NCBI GenBank assembly: GCA_902563335.1
Contig: CACEWU010000003.1
Coordinates: 1-64,000, forward strand
Direction: 5' to 3'
DNA length: 64,000 bases
Source: an uncultured Prochlorococcus sp.
GTDB taxonomy: Bacteria > Cyanobacteriota > Cyanobacteriia > PCC-6307 > Cyanobiaceae
Every line of letters starts with the position of its first letter. Positions within the stretch are counted from its first letter, which is position 1. The notes below the pieces were generated by a model. It did not search any database, was not told where the DNA came from, and saw nothing but the letters and a program-made list of their open reading frames with translations. Positions 35,772-45,436 of this stretch are shown here, one piece after another. The position numbers were made by a program, and so were the translations under genes.

Positions 35772-35908
35772 GGATACCTCTGTTTGTATCTTTCTTCAGT
35801 CTGTCAAGGGTCAATATTTAGGCAACAAGTAATTCCACTCTTTTTGTTACGTTGAAGCTGTTCAGTAGAAACCTTGCTTCTCCTATTTATCAATTGCCAT
35901 CTAAGTGA

Positions 35909-36161
35909 TCAGTCTTTTTTAGGAGCTTCTTGTCTATATTGCTCAATGGCAGGTTTGTGTTGGTAGTTGAGGTTGAGATAGCGAAAGTCTTAGTTTTTGA
36001 AACTTTGATGAGAATTTTGATTTGCTTTTTATTTTATGTATAATTTCTAAAATAGATTGAAAAAATATTGGATCATTTGGGAAAGTCTTTATTAAAGTAA
36101 TTGACTGGGTGAATGGTTGCTCACTTTCAGAGAATTTTATTGACTGTACTTTTAGGTTCAC
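35909..36161 (-). pseudogene. Possible frameshifted small gene
   Basis: The track ORF 36161-35943 (72 codons, ATG) begins MNLKVQSIKFSESEQPFTQS and loses coding character after KFSSKFQKLR. A +1 shift in the run near 35985 leads into another frame that continues FRYLNLNYQHKPAIEQYRQE and ends APKKD with TGA at 35909, which looks like a proper C-terminus. The intact product would be about 84 residues. Could be a sequencing/assembly error, a genuine decay event, or coincidence; I cannot decide. Confidence 0.3.
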
Positions 36162-36199
36162 ATTCTGTAGATGAAGATTGCTGCAATTAAATAATGTCG

Positions 36200-36805
36200 T
36201 TATTTAATTGAATTTACGTCCTCCTTGCGAAAGCCATGTTCTTTTAACTCACGTTTTAGATCCTCTTTCGCGGTAACTCGGTCGACGAATAGAACACCAT
36301 TTAGATGGTCCATTTCATGTTGAATGCATCTGGATATAAGTCCATTGGCATTCATTTTTTTAGGCCTTCCCATTTCATCTCGATAACTTAGTTTGATCGT
36401 TGAAGGTCTAACTACATCTAAATAGACACCTGGAATACTCAGACATCCTTCCTCGTAGGTTTCTAAACTTGCACTCGAGGCAATGATTTCAGGGTTGATT
36501 AAAATTAGAGGAGGAGTAGTAGGAGTTTCTATATCAATATCAATGACTAAAATTTGCTTATGAATGCCAATTTGTGGTGCGGCCAAGCCAATTCCTTTAG
36601 CTGAGTACATGCTTCTTAACATGTCTCTTGCTAACTCTCTTATGGATTCATCAACTTTGCTGACTCGTTTAGAGGGGTCTCTTAAAACTAGATTGCCAAG
36701 TTGATGGATCTCGAGAGGTGGTTTCTCGAGAGGTTCTTTAGAAACTGCTATTGCAGCCTTCTCTTTTTCGGCGTTGCGTGCCAATTGAGCAAAGCTTCGA
36801 GCCAA
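36200..36805 (-). CDS. def: Peptide deformylase
   Basis: Removes the formyl group from initiator methionine of nascent proteins. All three metal-site motifs are present: GIGLAAPQIG (about 74-83), EEGCLSIPG (about 116-124), QHEMDHLNGVLFVD (about 160-173). 201 residues, with an N-terminal extension of about 35 residues, common in cyanobacteria. TTG start at 36805. Divergent from the peptidase gene. Confidence 0.96.
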   Translation of the reverse strand: MARSFAQLARNAEKEKAAIAVSKEPLEKPPLEIHQLGNLVLRDPSKRVSKVDESIRELARDMLRSMYSAKGIGLAAPQIGIHKQILVIDIDIETPTTPPLILINPEIIASSASLETYEEGCLSIPGVYLDVVRPSTIKLSYRDEMGRPKKMNANGLISRCIQHEMDHLNGVLFVDRVTAKEDLKRELKEHGFRKEDVNSIK

Positions 36806-36901
36806 GGAAACTTATTCCCAGTATTTTTTAATCTTAGTCAATTCATCTCTTTGACTTCATCATAAATGTAATGAAGGGAATTTTTTAAGGAGCACACAAG
36901 A

Positions 36902-38821
36902 TTGTCTGAACCATTAAGTGCAGCTTTGGCTTTAGGGCAAGTACCCCTTTTGAAGGAACCCCGGATTATTGGTGATTGGGTTTTTTGGTTGGAACAAAGG
37001 CCAAATGAGTGTGGACGTACAACAGCTTTGATCCGCCCATGGGCGAGGCCTGATTTTCTTTGTCAGGAATTAACGCCTTCTCCAATTAATTTGCGCACGC
37101 GAGTTCATGAATATGGAGGGGCTCCTGTAGCGATAGCAGCTTCTGGAAACCAGATGACTATGGCATGGATTGATGGATCTGATGGTTGTCTTTGGACTCA
37201 ATCTTTTGAAGGATTGTCTTGGCCAGATAGTGATAATCAGCCTTGTTTAATACCTTTTGATTCTCCTAAATGCCTTTCATGTCAGGGGGAGGGGGATTTG
37301 GCTGATGGCTTGATTGATTTGCCGCGACAGAGGTGGATTGGTGTTATGGAGCGTGATGGACAGGATTTTTTGATTGCTTTCTCTCTCAAAGAAAGTAATC
37401 AATCTCCAGAGATTCTTTATCGTCCATCAGATTTCATTGGTTATTGCACCCTTAGTCCTAATGGTAAGAAGTTGGCTTGGCTGGAATGGCAACAACCAGC
37501 TATGCCATGGGATAGTTCTCAACTTCTTCTGGCTCGGTTCGCAAAAGATGGTTCTCTTTCGTCAAGAGAAGTAATAGCTGGGAGTAGATCTGGGGAGAAT
37601 TTTTCGATTTCAGTTGTTCAACCATTTTGGCTATCTAGTGGTGAGCTTGTTGTTGCAGAAGACAGCACTGGTTGGTGGAATTTGATGCTTATGGTGCCTG
37701 AGATTGTTGTTGGATCTTCTCAGTGGCTTCATTTATGGCCGATGAAAACTGAAGCAGCAATGCCTCAATGGGTTTATGGAATGTCAAGTAATAGTGGAGA
37801 TGGGAAGCAAATTATTTCCGCTAGTTGTGATCAAGGTATTTGGAAGCTTGATCTTTTAACTTCGGATGGAGAAGTACGCAAAATTGATCAACCTTTTAAT
37901 GATTTAGAAGGGATCGATGCGAAGAATGGCCGAGTGGTTGCAATTGCCAGCAATCCGCTTAAAGCGAGTGGACTTTTAGAAATTGATATTCAAGAAAATA
38001 GCTGGATTCATACTCCTTCAGTAGATCACTTTCTAGAGGAAGACCAGATAAGTATTCCTGAAGCTTTTTGGTTTCAAGGTTGGAATGATGAGCCAACTCA
38101 TTCTTGGTATTACCCACCTATGAATGGCTCGAAAATTCCTGCGCCTTTATTGGTAAAAAGTCATAGTGGACCAACTTCCATGGCTAGCACTGGGCTTAAT
38201 CTTGGTATTCAATTTTGGACTTCACGAGGTTGGGGAGTAGTTGATGTTAATTATGGAGGCTCAACTGGGTTCGGAAGGGAATATCGGGAAAGATTAAAAG
38301 GAGGTTGGGGAGAGGTGGATGTCTTTGATTGTGCAGCTGTAGCAAAGGCATTGGTTGCTGCTGGTAAGGCACATAAGGAAAGAATTGCTATTGAAGGTAG
38401 TAGTGCAGGTGGATTTACGACCCTTGCTTGTTTGTGCTTTACAGATATTTTTCGAGTAGGAGCTTGTCGTTATGCTGTTAGTGATTTAAATGCCATGGCT
38501 CAGGAAACACATCGTTTTGAGGCAGGTTATCTTGATTATTTGTTAGGTAAACTACCTAATAATTTGCAGATATATAATAAGCGCTCGCCATTAATAAATG
38601 CAGATAAAATACAATGTCCAGTAATATTTTTTCAGGGATTGAAGGATAAGGTTGTTCCTCCTCAGCAGACTCAACGAATGGTAGAGGCATTAAAAAAAAA
38701 TAATATACCTGTTGAAATTTATACTTTTATGAATGAGGGTCATGGATTTCGCGATAGTAAAGTCAAAGTCAAAGTTCTTGAGGCTACAGAGATTTTTTTT
38801 CGCAAGTATCTTCAGCTTTAA
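36902..38821 (+). CDS. S9 family prolyl-oligopeptidase-like peptidase
   Basis: 639 residues. An N-terminal beta-propeller (about 1-400 with many W-rich strand repeats) and a C-terminal alpha/beta-hydrolase. The catalytic Ser lies in IEGSSAGGFTTLA (about 497, GxSxGG), the Asp in FQGLKDKVVPP (about 580), and the His in MNEGHGFRD (about 617). Substrates are oligopeptides or acylated peptides. TTG start at 36902 (MSEPLSAALALGQV). Its stop overlaps that of the convergent sufS by 4 bp. Confidence 0.88.
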   Translation: MSEPLSAALALGQVPLLKEPRIIGDWVFWLEQRPNECGRTTALIRPWARPDFLCQELTPSPINLRTRVHEYGGAPVAIAASGNQMTMAWIDGSDGCLWTQSFEGLSWPDSDNQPCLIPFDSPKCLSCQGEGDLADGLIDLPRQRWIGVMERDGQDFLIAFSLKESNQSPEILYRPSDFIGYCTLSPNGKKLAWLEWQQPAMPWDSSQLLLARFAKDGSLSSREVIAGSRSGENFSISVVQPFWLSSGELVVAEDSTGWWNLMLMVPEIVVGSSQWLHLWPMKTEAAMPQWVYGMSSNSGDGKQIISASCDQGIWKLDLLTSDGEVRKIDQPFNDLEGIDAKNGRVVAIASNPLKASGLLEIDIQENSWIHTPSVDHFLEEDQISIPEAFWFQGWNDEPTHSWYYPPMNGSKIPAPLLVKSHSGPTSMASTGLNLGIQFWTSRGWGVVDVNYGGSTGFGREYRERLKGGWGEVDVFDCAAVAKALVAAGKAHKERIAIEGSSAGGFTTLACLCFTDIFRVGACRYAVSDLNAMAQETHRFEAGYLDYLLGKLPNNLQIYNKRSPLINADKIQCPVIFFQGLKDKVVPPQQTQRMVEALKKNNIPVEIYTFMNEGHGFRDSKVKVKVLEATEIFFRKYLQL

Positions 38822-40074
38822 CTATTTTTCTTGAGAAAATCAATTGCTGATTTAAGTTCTTCTAAGAATTGATTGATTTCTGAAATTGTTGAAGTAAAGC
38901 TAAGACTGGCTCTTGCAGAAGAATTGACATTGTAATGCCTATGAAGTGGCTGGCAGCAATGATGGCCACTTCTAATGCAAATGCCATTAGAATCTAATAA
39001 AGCTGAAATATCGTTAGCATGAATATCTTTTATAATAAAAGTAGCAAGTGCACCTCTTTTTTTTTGTTCTTGAGGGGAAGGTCCAAAAACTTTGATCCCA
39101 TTTATTTCTTCTAGTCCTTGAAAAAGGTGTTGAGTAAGTTTTTTCTCCCAAGCATGTATTTTATCTAAACCAATTTCTTGTAAATATCTGAGTGCCACTC
39201 CCATTCCAATAGCTTCACCTATTGCTGGCGTACCTGCTTCAAATTTATGTGGTAAATCTGCCCATGTGCTGTGATCAAGAAATACTTCTTGAATCATTTC
39301 TCCCCCACCAAGGAATGGGGGCATTGCATCTAGAAGGGCTTCTTTTGCCCAAAGAAAGCCAACGCCAGTTGGGCCACAGAGCTTGTGGGACGAGCCTGCT
39401 AGGAAATCAATACTCAAATCATTCACATCAATTGATTGATGTGCCAAGCTTTGACATGCATCAAGAAGGACAAGAGCACCTACGTTATGTGCAAGGTTGG
39501 TAATCTCTTTTATTGGATTACAACAACCAAGAGTATTACTTACATGTACAAGACTTAATAAGCGAGTTCGTTTATTAAGTTTGACTTGGAGATCATCAAG
39601 ATCAAGCTTGCCATTTTCAGTTATTCCTACATATCGCACCAAGCAACCTGTTCGTTTAGCAAGTAATTGCCACGGAACAATATTACTGTGATGTTCCATT
39701 AAAGTTAGTAAGATTTCGTCCCCTGGTTCTAGTTGGGAATCACCCCAAGAATGCGCTACAAGATTTATTGCTTCGCTGGCATTACGAGTGAACACTATTT
39801 CTTTTGAGGAAGATGCATTTAAGAAATTTGCGGTAATTTCACGAGCTCCTTCAAATGCTTCAGTTGCTCTTGCACTTAATTGATGAGCACCTCTATGAAC
39901 ATTGGCGTTGTTTTTACTATAGTAATGTGCAAGAGCGTCAATCACTTGTTGTGGCTTTTGGCTAGTTGCAGCATGATCAAGATAAATAAGTGGTTGATTG
40001 TCTGAGCATTGATTAGAAAAGAGTGGGAAATCCTTTCGAGTTTGCTCTGCAAGATTTTGAGATATAAATGTCAT
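38818..40074 (-). CDS. sufS: Cysteine desulfurase SufS
   Basis: PLP enzyme that takes sulfur from cysteine for Fe-S assembly. PLP-Lys in DFLAGSSHKLCGPTGVG (about 225-235), sulfur-loop Cys in GICIRSGHHCCQPLH (about 363-375). 418 residues, group II. Last gene of sufBCDS; overlaps sufD by 4 bp. Confidence 0.97.
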   Translation of the reverse strand: MTFISQNLAEQTRKDFPLFSNQCSDNQPLIYLDHAATSQKPQQVIDALAHYYSKNNANVHRGAHQLSARATEAFEGAREITANFLNASSSKEIVFTRNASEAINLVAHSWGDSQLEPGDEILLTLMEHHSNIVPWQLLAKRTGCLVRYVGITENGKLDLDDLQVKLNKRTRLLSLVHVSNTLGCCNPIKEITNLAHNVGALVLLDACQSLAHQSIDVNDLSIDFLAGSSHKLCGPTGVGFLWAKEALLDAMPPFLGGGEMIQEVFLDHSTWADLPHKFEAGTPAIGEAIGMGVALRYLQEIGLDKIHAWEKKLTQHLFQGLEEINGIKVFGPSPQEQKKRGALATFIIKDIHANDISALLDSNGICIRSGHHCCQPLHRHYNVNSSARASLSFTSTISEINQFLEELKSAIDFLKKNS

Positions 40075-41318
40075 CTCTTTACACTTTTAAGAAGTTTATC
40101 TAAGATTTCCCAGCGATGGGACTCGACTGGTAAATTATCCAGAATTTCCTTGCAATAACCCTTTAAAAGAAGAGAAGTTGCTTGTTCTGTTGTGATTCCT
40201 CTACTTCTCATATAGAAAACTTCTTCTTCTTGAAGCTGACTAATAGTTGCACCGTGAGTACAACGAACGTCATCTGCAATTATTTCAAGCTCAGGCTTTG
40301 TATCGATACGAGCACGGTTAGACATTAGTAAGTTCCTACTGAGTTGAGCTGCATTTGTTTTTTGCGCCAACTGAGGGACTTGAATAGAACCATTAAATAT
40401 GCAATGTGAATTGTCCGTTGCAGCAGATTTTTGTAATTGCTCCAGACACCCTTGAGGTCCTTCAAATTTAACTCTTGAATGAGTTGCTATTTGTTGTTTT
40501 TTTGAGGACACTTGTAGTCCTTTTAGAGTTGTATTAGCGTGACCATTAGTTTGAACAATTAATGACTCTAGTCGACTTAAGGACCAGCCATGTTGTACTG
40601 AGGTAAAAGAGTAATGACTGCTTGTTTTTTGCTCAACAAAGAGGTTTGCAATCATATTTGCTTCTTCTATTCCAAATGCAATAAGACCGTGATTGAGTTC
40701 TGCTCCTTTCCCTAAATAAATTTCTACGAGATGACTTTGTGCTGAATTTGCAGCACCTAAAGCTACTTGTAGTAAGTTTAACTTTGTTTTATCTTCTACT
40801 ATTAATGCAATTCTTGTGGGGATAAATGCTCCACTATCTGATTGCATTATTAACTCTAATGGTGGCAAATTTTGACCTTCGATTTTTAAGGCAAGAAAAT
40901 TTGTTGCTGTAGCATTATTAATTGCTACTTGCCAGTTTCTTGAAGAAGAATACTGGTTGCTCCTTTGCACCAATAGCTTTTCTACCTCTGCGGAAGTCAG
41001 TGGACGAATCCCATTAGGAAGATTGATATCTTCCAGCGGATTGGTTTGTGAATCAATTACTAGTCGAAATCCATTTTTTGGCCTTTGTGCCCATTCTTTT
41101 TGTTTTTCTTCGTCCAAGTAGTCTCTATTAGGCTTATATAACGGTAGGTTTAGAATTTTTTGGAGGCAATTCAAATCTGTTAATCGCCATTCTTCAAGGG
41201 TATTAGTTGGCATTCCAAGGTTTGCTAAAGAGGCGCGCCCTTGAGTTTGCAGATTTTTTAGAACGCCATTTGGTTCTGGTAGTGAATTTAGCCATTGGCG
41301 GTAGTCCGCCATGATCAA
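40071..41318 (-). CDS. sufD: Fe-S assembly protein SufD
   Basis: 415-residue SufB paralogue and scaffold partner in SufBC2D. Beta-helix core with [28 protein letters not shown] (about 345-370), the usual SufD C-terminal block with the conserved Cys/His. Overlaps sufC (4 bp) and sufS (4 bp), indicating coupled translation. Confidence 0.95.
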   Translation of the reverse strand: MIMADYRQWLNSLPEPNGVLKNLQTQGRASLANLGMPTNTLEEWRLTDLNCLQKILNLPLYKPNRDYLDEEKQKEWAQRPKNGFRLVIDSQTNPLEDINLPNGIRPLTSAEVEKLLVQRSNQYSSSRNWQVAINNATATNFLALKIEGQNLPPLELIMQSDSGAFIPTRIALIVEDKTKLNLLQVALGAANSAQSHLVEIYLGKGAELNHGLIAFGIEEANMIANLFVEQKTSSHYSFTSVQHGWSLSRLESLIVQTNGHANTTLKGLQVSSKKQQIATHSRVKFEGPQGCLEQLQKSAATDNSHCIFNGSIQVPQLAQKTNAAQLSRNLLMSNRARIDTKPELEIIADDVRCTHGATISQLQEEEVFYMRSRGITTEQATSLLLKGYCKEILDNLPVESHRWEILDKLLKSVKR

Positions 41319-42103
41319 TTGACCTCCTTATTATTTGAGGGCTTTTCTACGCAGTCATATCCATATTCTTCTAACTCGAGTGCGAGTTCTTTTCCACCAG
41401 TACGTAAAATTTTTCCAGAAGACATGACATGAACAAAGTCAGGGATTACTTCATTTAATAGGCGTTGATAATGAGTAATTAATAATGTTGCAGAATAAGG
41501 AGTATTCAATTGATTTACTCCTGCCGCGATAACTCTAAGAGCATCAATATCAAGGCCTGAATCGGTTTCATCTAGTATTGAAACAATCGGTTGGAGCAAT
41601 GCCATTTGAAGGATTTCATTTCGCTTTTTTTCTCCTCCTGAAAACCCTTCATTAACGCTACGCTCCAAAAATATTGGATCCATCTGGACTAACTTTAGTT
41701 TTTCATTTACTAAATCTTCAAAAGCAAAAGTATCTAACTCTTCTTCATCCATTTCAACTCTTCTTGAATTTGTTGCGACTCTTAGAAATTCTAGGTTGCT
41801 AACTCCAGGAATTTCTACTGGATATTGGAAGCCAAGAAATACCCCAGCTCGAGCTCTATCTTCTGGCTCCATATTTAATATATCCTTGCCTTGGAATTTC
41901 ACTTCGCCTGAAGTAACTGTATAGGCAGGATGACCAGCAATAATCTTGGAAAGAGTGCTTTTACCACTTCCATTTCTACCCATGACAGCATGAATCTCGC
42001 CAGCACGAATTTGAAGATTAACTCCTTGGAGGATTGGTTGATCTTCAACACTTGCGTGAAGATCAGTAATTTCAAGAATAAGGTGGGCGTCTTTTTTGAT
42101 CAC
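41315..42103 (-). CDS. sufC: Fe-S assembly ATPase SufC
   Basis: 262-residue ABC-type ATPase of the SUF scaffold. Walker [16 protein letters not shown] (about 39-53), signature [15 protein letters not shown] (about 152), Walker [13 protein letters not shown] (about 174). A 64-bp gap separates it from sufB. Confidence 0.97.
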   Translation of the reverse strand: MIKKDAHLILEITDLHASVEDQPILQGVNLQIRAGEIHAVMGRNGSGKSTLSKIIAGHPAYTVTSGEVKFQGKDILNMEPEDRARAGVFLGFQYPVEIPGVSNLEFLRVATNSRRVEMDEEELDTFAFEDLVNEKLKLVQMDPIFLERSVNEGFSGGEKKRNEILQMALLQPIVSILDETDSGLDIDALRVIAAGVNQLNTPYSATLLITHYQRLLNEVIPDFVHVMSSGKILRTGGKELALELEEYGYDCVEKPSNNKEVN

Positions 42104-42167
42104 TGCATTAAAAAAAATAATGGTGAATTAGTGTCCAATTAAAATTTGGAGAGTGACTTGCAGCAAA

Positions 42168-43610
42168 TTAACCTACAGAGCCTTCCAGCTTTAATGCCAT
42201 TAGTTTGTCAGCTTCTGCTGCAAATTCCATTGGTAGCTGATTAAAGACATCTCTACAAAAACCGCTAACCATCATTGAGACAGCTTCCTCAAAACCAATT
42301 CCTCGACTTTGGAGATAAAACAATTGATCTTCTGAAATTCTGCAAGTGCTTGCTTCATGTTCAATTTTTGCTTGTGGCTGTTGAGAGCGTATATAGGGAT
42401 AAGTATTGGCAGCGGCTTGGTCCCCGATCAACATTGAATCGCATTGACTGAAGTTTCTAGCACCATATGCCTTAGGACCCATTTGCACTAGACCTCTATA
42501 GCTATTACTGGAATGTCCGGCACTGATTCCTTTACTGACGATTGTTGAACGGGTATTTGCACCGACATGAATCATTTTTGTTCCCGTATCAGCTTTTTGA
42601 CGATTATTAGTTAATGCAACTGAATAAAACTCACCAATTGATTCTTCGCCTTGAAGTATGCAACTTGGATATTTCCATGTAATAGCTGAACCGGTTTCAA
42701 CTTGTGACCAACTAATCTTGCTTTTCTTTCCTCTACATTGACCACGCTTGGTAACAAAGTTATAGATTCCTCCGATTCCTTGTTCATTACCAGAATACCA
42801 ATTTTGGACGGTTGAATATTTAATGGAAGCTTCATCAAGGGCTACAAGCTCAACTACAGCCGCATGAAGCGTATTTGTATCAAACATTGGCGCTGTGCAG
42901 CCCTCTAAATAACTTACAGAAGAAGCTTCTTCAGCAATGATTAATGTACGTTCAAATTGACCAATGTCTCCAGAATTTATTCTAAAATATGAGGATAAAT
43001 CCATTGGACAATTGATCCCTTTTGGAATAAAAACAAAAGATCCATCGCTGAATACAGCTGAATTCAAAGCGGCGAAGAAATTATCAGATACTGGAACCAC
43101 GCTCCCTATATATTTTTCTACTAGATCTGGATATTCTTTGATTGCTTCACTTATAGAGCAGAAAATGACTCCATGTTCAGCCAACTTCTCTTTATAAGTA
43201 GTTGCTATAGAAACGCTGTCAAAGACTGCGTCTACAGCTACATTTGATAATCTTTTTTGCTCACTTAATGGAATGCCTAATTTGTCAAAAGTTTCTAACA
43301 GTTTGGGATCCACTTCTTCAAGGCTTGATTTCTTATTCTTTTCTGTAGGAGCGGCATAATAAATAATGTCTTGATAGTTTATTTCTGGGTATCCGAGATT
43401 GGCCCAATTAGGCTCTTGCATTTTTTTCCATTGGTTAAATGCTTTTAGCCTAAAATTTAAAAGAAACTCAGGTTCTTCTTTTTTAGCGGAAATTAAATGA
43501 ATCGTCTCTTCATTTATTCCTTTTGGTATTTTTTCTGTTTCGATGTCTGTAACGAAGCCATACTTATAGGCTTGTGAAACAACTTTTCCAACGGCAGTTT
43601 GGCTCTCCAT
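42168..43610 (-). CDS. sufB: Fe-S assembly scaffold SufB
   Basis: 480 residues, the main scaffold on which Fe-S clusters are built. Highly conserved stretches [52 protein letters not shown] and [20 protein letters not shown] (with the cluster-site Cys) are intact. First gene of the minus-strand sufBCDS operon; ATG at 43610. Confidence 0.98.
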   Translation of the reverse strand: MESQTAVGKVVSQAYKYGFVTDIETEKIPKGINEETIHLISAKKEEPEFLLNFRLKAFNQWKKMQEPNWANLGYPEINYQDIIYYAAPTEKNKKSSLEEVDPKLLETFDKLGIPLSEQKRLSNVAVDAVFDSVSIATTYKEKLAEHGVIFCSISEAIKEYPDLVEKYIGSVVPVSDNFFAALNSAVFSDGSFVFIPKGINCPMDLSSYFRINSGDIGQFERTLIIAEEASSVSYLEGCTAPMFDTNTLHAAVVELVALDEASIKYSTVQNWYSGNEQGIGGIYNFVTKRGQCRGKKSKISWSQVETGSAITWKYPSCILQGEESIGEFYSVALTNNRQKADTGTKMIHVGANTRSTIVSKGISAGHSSNSYRGLVQMGPKAYGARNFSQCDSMLIGDQAAANTYPYIRSQQPQAKIEHEASTCRISEDQLFYLQSRGIGFEEAVSMMVSGFCRDVFNQLPMEFAAEADKLMALKLEGSVG

Positions 43611-44150
43611 GATTTGGCCAGTTTAATTAGATTTATGGATATTGAGAGCCATTAAATGGCTGCATGTTTTTTTGCATGTCAAAATTTTGTTTTGATTCTG
43701 GGAGTTTGGAGGAAATTTGACAACTTTTCCTTGCCTTTGTGAGGTGGCTGCTTTTATTGGGAAACATGCATACAGCATTTATTTGTGAGGGGAAAAGGAT
43801 TGGGTCTACTACTTACTAGTAGCTCATTGATTTGGCTTGATGAGTCGCTAGTGGTTAAAGCGAGATTCGAAACAAACTGGTTTCGTTTTGATGATCATAA
43901 GGCACAGTCATATCTGTTGAACTTGATTCCATCAGAACTGGTAGAGCTTGATTTGCAGAGTGATATGGCCTTTTCAAGATCTCAGTGCTCTTCAAGGTCC
44001 CCAGAGCATTTTGGACAGTCTGTGTGCAAGTTTCTTATTAGGTTGTATTGAAACGGTTTTCTTAGAGATCGAATATCTCTAGGCTTTGAGAGAAATCACA
44101 TGACGTCACCTTTAATACAGGTGGCTATTGGTTGTATTAGCTGTCAAATC
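43611..44150. promoter_or_regulatory. Divergent suf control region
   Basis: Holds the promoters of sufBCDS and sufR. A candidate SufR half site CAAC-TTTTCC-TTGC at 43721-43734 resembles the CAAC-N6-GTTG operator known in cyanobacteria, with an imperfect second half. Repeated GCATGT copies flank a T run at 43664 (GCATGT-TTTTT-GCATGT), and on the minus strand TTGACA at about 43680 could be the -35 of sufB. All of this needs mapping. Confidence 0.35.
43785..44051 (+). CDS. Uncertain small ORF between sufB and sufR
   Basis: 88 codons from GTG at 43785. The product has an acidic middle (SELVELDLQSDM) and several Ser/Cys near the end, no membrane helix and no family I recognise. It is entirely in the divergent suf control region, where a short conserved hypothetical protein is sometimes annotated, but it may be noise. 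Confidence 0.3.
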   Translation: MRGKGLGLLLTSSSLIWLDESLVVKARFETNWFRFDDHKAQSYLLNLIPSELVELDLQSDMAFSRSQCSSRSPEHFGQSVCKFLIRLY

Positions 44151-44798
44151 ATGACTACAGAGGTGCAAGTCACCACTCGTGAAGCTGCTCTTAATCTTCT
44201 TTTGAAGAAGGGTGAGAGTAGTGCTAGGGACTTGGCATTTTCTGTAGGTGTATCAGTTCAAGCAATGAGACGGCACCTTCGTAGTCTTGAGGTAGAAGGA
44301 TTTGTTGAGTCCACTCTGATTTCATTAGGACCAGGCAGGCCCTCTAACTTGTGGCAACTGACAATTAAGGGTCGAAATTTCTTTAATGATGGGACTGAAA
44401 GATTTGCATTGGATCTGATGGGCTTGATTGAAGCTAATCTTGCTCCAGAAAAAGTAGAAGGTTTACTTAATCAACAAGCTCTTGAAAAGGCAAGTTCCTA
44501 TCGCCATAAGATAGGTGAAGGGGATATTTCTGAACGCTTGGCAAAACTAGTTGAATTAAGAAATCAAGAGGGGTATTTGGCTGATTATCAAGTTGCAGAA
44601 AATGGAATGAGCTGGTTTCTGAATGAGTTTACCTGCTCAATTAGTGGGATAGCAGAAAAATATCATTCGGTTTGCGATCAGGAATTGCAGTTAATAAGAT
44701 ATACATTTCCTGATTGCAAGGTAGAACGTGTTCAATGGCGTATTGAATTTGGCCATTCTTGCGGATTTGAAATTACTCCTTTAAAACTCAATGAATGA
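44151..44798 (+). CDS. sufR: Fe-S cluster-sensing repressor SufR
   Basis: DeoR/ArsR-like winged-helix repressor of the suf operon. I choose the ATG at 44151 (215 residues, normal length); the track start adds 17 codons upstream with a non-homologous lead. HTH domain ARDLAFSVGVSVQAMRRHLR near residue 24-43. The C-terminal ligands follow the SufR pattern C-x12-C-x13-C-x14-C exactly (first Cys in NEFTCSISG, last in FGHSCGFEI). Divergent from sufB, which is the expected arrangement. Confidence 0.95.
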   Translation: MTTEVQVTTREAALNLLLKKGESSARDLAFSVGVSVQAMRRHLRSLEVEGFVESTLISLGPGRPSNLWQLTIKGRNFFNDGTERFALDLMGLIEANLAPEKVEGLLNQQALEKASSYRHKIGEGDISERLAKLVELRNQEGYLADYQVAENGMSWFLNEFTCSISGIAEKYHSVCDQELQLIRYTFPDCKVERVQWRIEFGHSCGFEITPLKLNE

Positions 44799-45159
44799 TT
44801 TGCACAATATTGATAATAGTCCTTTGAACTTGTCAGACATTCAAAGAATCGAGGATACAAAATTGTCCAATATTCAACGTCATCATCTGAGATTATTGGC
44901 TCATTGCCTGGCATGCTTTAAGGAAATGTCTGTTGATTGTTATGTAGGCCCTTTTCCTCAAGAAACGCATCGTTTGCAGTGGTGCCTGCAACAGCCAACC
45001 TTGACGAATGACAAAACTTTTATTGCGCTATTGCTTGAACAGTTTGCTTCGGCAGCTCGGCAGTTGGAAGATTTGGCTACAGAGCTAGGTGTTACGCCTT
45101 TGGAACTGACGTTAGAGGATCTCATTGTAGCCACTATGAATTGGTCAAGACCTTTTTAG
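44791..45159 (+). CDS. Conserved small protein downstream of sufR
   Basis: 122 residues, soluble, mostly helical, several Cys (LRLLAHCLACFKEMSVDCYVG). Its ATG overlaps sufR by 8 bp, so it is translationally coupled. Presumably serves Fe-S regulation or a neighbouring step; function unknown. No family recognised. Confidence 0.65.
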   Translation: MNDLHNIDNSPLNLSDIQRIEDTKLSNIQRHHLRLLAHCLACFKEMSVDCYVGPFPQETHRLQWCLQQPTLTNDKTFIALLLEQFASAARQLEDLATELGVTPLELTLEDLIVATMNWSRPF

Positions 45160-45393
45160 AAAAAACGAGGTTTCTTAATTTCTTGGCAGTTCTAAATCTG
45201 AAAGAAATGTCTTCTTAAAGGTTGCTTGGGTAGTTAGTGCGATCGAATTAGTGACCAAACTAGATTGCTTTGAAATTCCTAAAAAATTCAGTTGCTGCTA
45301 TGCATTTACGCGTTTTTGGCAGAATTAATGGACCCCTAGGGGAGTCAGTAGATCCTGACCACAGTCTTTTTTGACGAACGGAATAGACAAATA

Positions 45394-45410
45394 GATCACA
45401 TACTGTGATC
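45394..45410. promoter_or_regulatory. Inverted repeat GATCACA-TAC-TGTGATC upstream of the DUF4912 gene
   Basis: Perfect 7-bp arms, 27 bp before the GTG start at 45437. A second perfect palindrome, CCCCTAGGGG (45333-45342), lies 50 bp further up. Either could be an operator or leader hairpin. The arms have the half-site order of a CRP-like site reversed, so it is not a normal CRP or NtcA site. Confidence 0.45.
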
Positions 45411-45436
45411 CCGAACAAAAACGGAGTTTTTTAGAC

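Noticed and set aside
45394-45410. CRP or NtcA binding site
   Set aside because: The half sites are in the reverse order of TGTGA-N6-TCACA and do not fit GTA-N8-TAC.
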